Positions 60,943 through 64,000 of a stretch of 64,000 nt of DNA are shown piece after piece. The stretch spans positions 62,001-126,000 of the forward strand of contig JACKIL010000007.1 of NCBI GenBank assembly GCA_020638525.1, read 5' to 3'. The stretch comes from Caulobacterales bacterium. Its GTDB lineage: Bacteria; Pseudomonadota; Alphaproteobacteria; Caulobacterales; Parvularculaceae. Under the pieces are notes generated by a model that worked only from the letters and a program-made list of their open reading frames with translations, did not search any database and was not told the DNA's origin. Position 1 is the first letter of the stretch, and the number at the start of each line of letters is the position of its first letter. The position numbers and the translations under genes were made by a program.

Positions 60943-62699
60943 AGCTCATCCTCAAGGAATATCTCGCCAACCTGCGCGAGCGCGACGAACTCGACGCGAT
61001 CTTGCCCGACCTGTTAAGCGAGCTCGGCTTCACCGTTCTGTCAACGCCGGCGCGCGGAACGAAACAGCACGGCGTCGATGTCGCCGCCGTCGGCGCGCTC
61101 GACGGCGGATCGAAAAAACTCTGGCTGTTTTCCGTCAAGGCCGGAAACCTGACACGAAACGAATGGTGCGCGGGTTCACCCCAAAACTTGCAGCCGTCGC
61201 TCGACGAGATTCAAAACAGTTACCTTACGTCCTCGCGGGTTCCTGCCCGGTATCGCCATCTCGAAGTTTCAATCTGCATCTGCATAGGCGGCGTCGTGCG
61301 CGAGGAGGTGCGCGCCGACGTGGAGGGCTACATCGCCCGCCATTCGAGAAACCGACTTTCTTTCGAGGTTTGGAACGGCGATTTTCTCGCCGAGCTCGTC
61401 CTGAACGCATTTCTGCGCGAGGAGCTGCTCCCGAAAAACGTGCAGATGCATTTGCGCAAGGCGGTGGCGCTTGTCGAGGAGCCGGACGCCGCTTTCCGGC
61501 ATTTCGACAAGCTCATGCAATCACTGCTTGAACGCGCAGGCGTTATCCGGACGCGCAAGATTACGGCGCTCCGCCAGATCAATATCGCGCTCTGGGTCCT
61601 CTACGCCTGGTGCCGAGGCGGCGAGAATGTGAAAGCCGCGCTTCTCGGGAGCGAACGCGCGCTTCTCCTCGCTTGGCGCGCCGCCAAGGGCGACCTCGAC
61701 TCAGCGGCGAAAGGCTCGAAACAGCTGGTCGGCCTCGCGCATGAGATTCTGACGCTTCATTGGCGAATAAGCGCCCATTACCTTGAAGAGCGGATCTTTC
61801 CTCATGCGGCGAGCCTCTACGCGGTCTCGGCCGCGGTGCGGCCCGGCGCGTCGATCGACGTCAATCTCCAGCTGTTCAATCTTCTCGGCCAGATCGCGCT
61901 GGCGGGCCTCTGGCGCGTCCATCTCCGGAGCAGAATAGGCGACGACAATCTTGACGGAATCACGGAAGCTAAGGCCAGCATCAATCTTTACGCAGAAAAG
62001 CTCTGCGACCTGATCAACGCGAATCCCGCGCTGTTGAGCCCCGTCAGCGAAGATCAGACCATCGACATTTCGCTCGCGGCGATGTTTCTCGCGGCGGCGG
62101 GTCGGCAAAGGTTTCTCGGCGACTGGCTCTCCGAAATCGTCGATCGCAGCGCGTTTTCGTTCGCAACACATGGGGCTTATCCGTGCGTTCACGGCGATTA
62201 TCGCGGGCTCGCCCATCATCCCAAGGCTCAGGACGAGGAGTATTTTAAGACCGCGACGTCGGGCAGCATTCTGTTCCCCACCATCGCCTTGTGGGCTGGG
62301 CTCCTGCGTCACCCAGCGCTCTTCGAGAAAGTCCGTCAATTGCGCGCCGAGCATCTGCCGCATTCGACGTTTCAGCTGTGGTTCCCGGGCGAGGACAGCG
62401 AGGACGCGTTCTACGTAGATGAGGATGGACATGGCGGGTCATTCGACACGATCAATCTCGATGCGGGCCCTGACGCTTTTCTCGATGAGCTCTGCGCGGA
62501 ATGCGAGGCGAATGAAGCGTTCGAAGGGCTGTCCGCCGTCAAGGCCGGCATCTGGCCCATCATTTTGACCGCATGCCGGCATTACAGAACGCCGCCGCCC
62601 GTCAATTTTGTGATCGAGCCCTATCGCCAGCAAAAGACGCGCGGAGAAAAGCAATGCGCTGAAGCAGAAGTGGGTTCACCGCAGCCGCAAGCGGTCTAA
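60939..62699 (+). CDS. Protein with restriction-endonuclease-like N-terminal domain
   Basis: The 586-residue protein overlaps the previous gene by 4 bp. Residues 20-75 fit an Mrr/restriction-like core: a helix with LPDLLSELGFTVL, then a KQHGVDVAAVG strand with D47, then KLWLFSVKAGN with K67. The usual Glu or Gln two before Lys is Ser65, so activity may be altered. The other ~500 residues are mainly helical (TPR-like around 200-340) and match nothing I know. As the last of four coupled genes it is the likely effector. Confidence 0.78.
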   Translation: MKLILKEYLANLRERDELDAILPDLLSELGFTVLSTPARGTKQHGVDVAAVGALDGGSKKLWLFSVKAGNLTRNEWCAGSPQNLQPSLDEIQNSYLTSSRVPARYRHLEVSICICIGGVVREEVRADVEGYIARHSRNRLSFEVWNGDFLAELVLNAFLREELLPKNVQMHLRKAVALVEEPDAAFRHFDKLMQSLLERAGVIRTRKITALRQINIALWVLYAWCRGGENVKAALLGSERALLLAWRAAKGDLDSAAKGSKQLVGLAHEILTLHWRISAHYLEERIFPHAASLYAVSAAVRPGASIDVNLQLFNLLGQIALAGLWRVHLRSRIGDDNLDGITEAKASINLYAEKLCDLINANPALLSPVSEDQTIDISLAAMFLAAAGRQRFLGDWLSEIVDRSAFSFATHGAYPCVHGDYRGLAHHPKAQDEEYFKTATSGSILFPTIALWAGLLRHPALFEKVRQLRAEHLPHSTFQLWFPGEDSEDAFYVDEDGHGGSFDTINLDAGPDAFLDELCAECEANEAFEGLSAVKAGIWPIILTACRHYRTPPPVNFVIEPYRQQKTRGEKQCAEAEVGSPQPQAV

Positions 62700-62769
62700 G
62701 CGTGCCCGGCGCGCATGAGTGCGCGAAGAAGATCGGTTTTGATCGCGGGGGTTGTTTTGAGAGAAGACC

Positions 62770-63987
62770 ATGACGCGAGAAGATTTCAGCGCTCCGACGA
62801 AACGCGCCATCGCGATGCGCTCTGGCTATCGTTGCGCGCATCCTGAGTGCGAAGGACGCACGACCATCGGTCCGGCGGTAGACGCCGACAAATCCGAGAA
62901 TACGGGGAAAGCTAGTCATATCTTTTCGGCGTCGGACCGCGGGCCACGCGGTCAGGGCAATCTTTCCCCAGAGGATTTGCGCAGCGTCGCCAATGGCCTC
63001 TGGCTCTGCGCGAAACACGCCGATCAGGTCGATCTCAATGACGGCAAGGATTATCCCCCGCCGGTGCTCCTTGGTTGGAAAGCCGTGCACGAATTCAAGA
63101 TCGCGCGCGAGCATGGCGCCATGCTCAATCCGTTCGGTTGGATCGAAAGCCTCAAGATTGTCGATGCGCCGATCTTCAAACCGGCGCAGCAAATCTCCTT
63201 TGCAAATGCCAATGTCCTCGTCGGCGGCAATGGCGTCGGCAAAACGACACTCTGCGAATGGTTATCCTGTCTTGCCGGCTCAGCGGCGTTGTCGCGATGG
63301 GGCGCCTATTCGGAGGATAATGCCCGCCACTCAGACATAGAAGTTGAGTTTGAAATCAGAGCGCCAACGCGACAGCGGGCCGTATTAAAGGTCATCAGCG
63401 GCAAGCCAAGTATCACCCTAGATGGCAAGGCTTTTCCGTTTAGTCCGATCGGATATGAAGTTGTGACATTGCTTTCTGCGCGCGAGGTGCAGGCTTCATG
63501 GGAGGAAGGCGATCATATCTACATTGCGAAGCGGCTCAATATAGACGCGATCGAGGCGCAGGCGCTAACGGATTTTATCGCTTCGGACCAAGGCGTTTTT
63601 CTTAAGGGTGCCGCCTGGGAAGATGTTCAAGATGAAGACGCGGAAAAGCCCGTTCGCCAGCTTCGCTGCAATCTAATGAAAAACTTTACGCAGCTTTTTC
63701 GAACGCTCTCGGGCGGCGAGACCGGTGCTGTCCTTCTCGATCTTGCTGTCGCCAGAGCGACTATACTTTCAACTTACAGACCGACTCTCCTGATCGTCGA
63801 GACCAGTGCCATTTCAATGGACCCGGTGTTCTTGTCGCAGTTTTTGGAGGCCCTCTCATCGCCGCTCGTCCCCTTTCAATCGATCTTTGTGACAACGGAG
63901 CTTGACGAAGAAGCGGCCTGGGGAGGATGGCAGATTATACGGCTTGATCGCCAAAATAGCGAAGGGACCGAGATCGCGTTAGGGTAA
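62770..63987 (+). CDS. HNH-type domain fused to ABC-type ATPase
   Basis: The 405-residue protein starts with a zinc/HNH-like domain (about 10-105): SGYRCAHPEC, ASHIFSASDRGPRG, NGLWLCAKHADQVDLND. An SMC/ABC-type ATPase follows with Walker A GGNGVGKTT (152-160), signature LSGGE (313-317) and Walker B TLLIVETS, where E344 stands at the usual Asp and Thr at the catalytic Glu. The switch His is also missing (FVTTELDE). The combination recalls Septu-like ATPase/HNH defence pairs, but fused in one chain. It is 70 bp behind the four-gene operon. Confidence 0.82.
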   Translation: MTREDFSAPTKRAIAMRSGYRCAHPECEGRTTIGPAVDADKSENTGKASHIFSASDRGPRGQGNLSPEDLRSVANGLWLCAKHADQVDLNDGKDYPPPVLLGWKAVHEFKIAREHGAMLNPFGWIESLKIVDAPIFKPAQQISFANANVLVGGNGVGKTTLCEWLSCLAGSAALSRWGAYSEDNARHSDIEVEFEIRAPTRQRAVLKVISGKPSITLDGKAFPFSPIGYEVVTLLSAREVQASWEEGDHIYIAKRLNIDAIEAQALTDFIASDQGVFLKGAAWEDVQDEDAEKPVRQLRCNLMKNFTQLFRTLSGGETGAVLLDLAVARATILSTYRPTLLIVETSAISMDPVFLSQFLEALSSPLVPFQSIFVTTELDEEAAWGGWQIIRLDRQNSEGTEIALG

Positions 63988-64000
63988 AAGCGAACTCTAG

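Larger units (their letters stand above)
49123..64000. mobile_element. Part of an integrative conjugative or integrated plasmid element
   Basis: ArdA, a large ParB-like protein, DUF736, DUF2285, an HTH of excisionase type, a TraF-like S26 peptidase and a DUF3363 relaxase follow one another in the order known from alphaproteobacterial conjugative elements. Cargo genes follow. No integrase, TraG or mating-pore genes are in the window, so the element continues past the right edge. The left boundary could lie anywhere from the tRNA region (34.9 kb) to 48.8 kb. Confidence 0.65.

Noticed and set aside
1..64000. CRISPR arrays or rRNA genes
   Set aside because: No series of regularly spaced repeats and no rRNA-like stretch was found on reading the window.

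Overview
The window is GC-rich bacterial DNA. Gene content points to an alphaproteobacterium, probably an aerobic marine-type lineage near Hyphomonadales, Parvularculales or Caulobacterales. Supporting signs are an ExbD-ExbD-TonB-TPR array, an aa3-type cytochrome oxidase cluster with ctaB, ctaG, DUF983 and SURF1 in alphaproteobacterial order, an EtfBA operon and a stand-alone GluQRS. The lineage is inferred from gene order and protein families; I could not run a phylogeny.

Bases 1-34634 are mostly conserved chromosome. In order they hold the end of a TonB-energising operon; dodecin, hydroxyacyl-CoA dehydrogenase and EtfAB (redox and beta-oxidation); small envelope and periplasmic proteins; an SPFH/NfeD pair; GluQRS, an EamA transporter and TldD; the whole cytochrome c oxidase cluster (18773-26737); a leftward envelope cluster with a MotA/TolQ-like channel, an OmpA-domain partner, a secreted protein and an M23-like lipoprotein (27218-30934); then TypA and a GumN-type protein.

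Bases 34893-48767 look like a patchwork accessory zone. It starts with a truncated tRNA-Arg(CCG) next to an intact tRNA-Arg(CCG). It continues with a membrane LytTR regulator, a PQQ-type dehydrogenase, a second DUF3667 protein, decayed IS5 and IS3 pieces with a 100-bp inverted-repeat element, an ECF sigma/anti-sigma/periplasmic-sensor trio, a tandem pair of secreted beta-propeller-like paralogues, and an isochorismatase-fold protein lacking its nucleophile.

From 49123 to the end lies the maintenance and transfer segment of an integrative conjugative or integrated plasmid element: ArdA, a large ParB-like protein, DUF736, DUF2285, an excisionase-like HTH, a TraF-type S26 peptidase and a DUF3363-type HUH relaxase. 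Directly behind the relaxase is cargo. Four genes overlap by 4-8 bp: a DUF2130 coiled-coil protein with a nuclease-like core, a ParB-like protein, a large helical protein of unknown family, and a protein with a restriction-endonuclease-like N-terminus. They sit behind a promoter with a perfect tandem 10-bp repeat. A fused HNH/ABC-type ATPase follows. I regard this block (56700-63987) as the best candidate for an undescribed, probably defensive, system.
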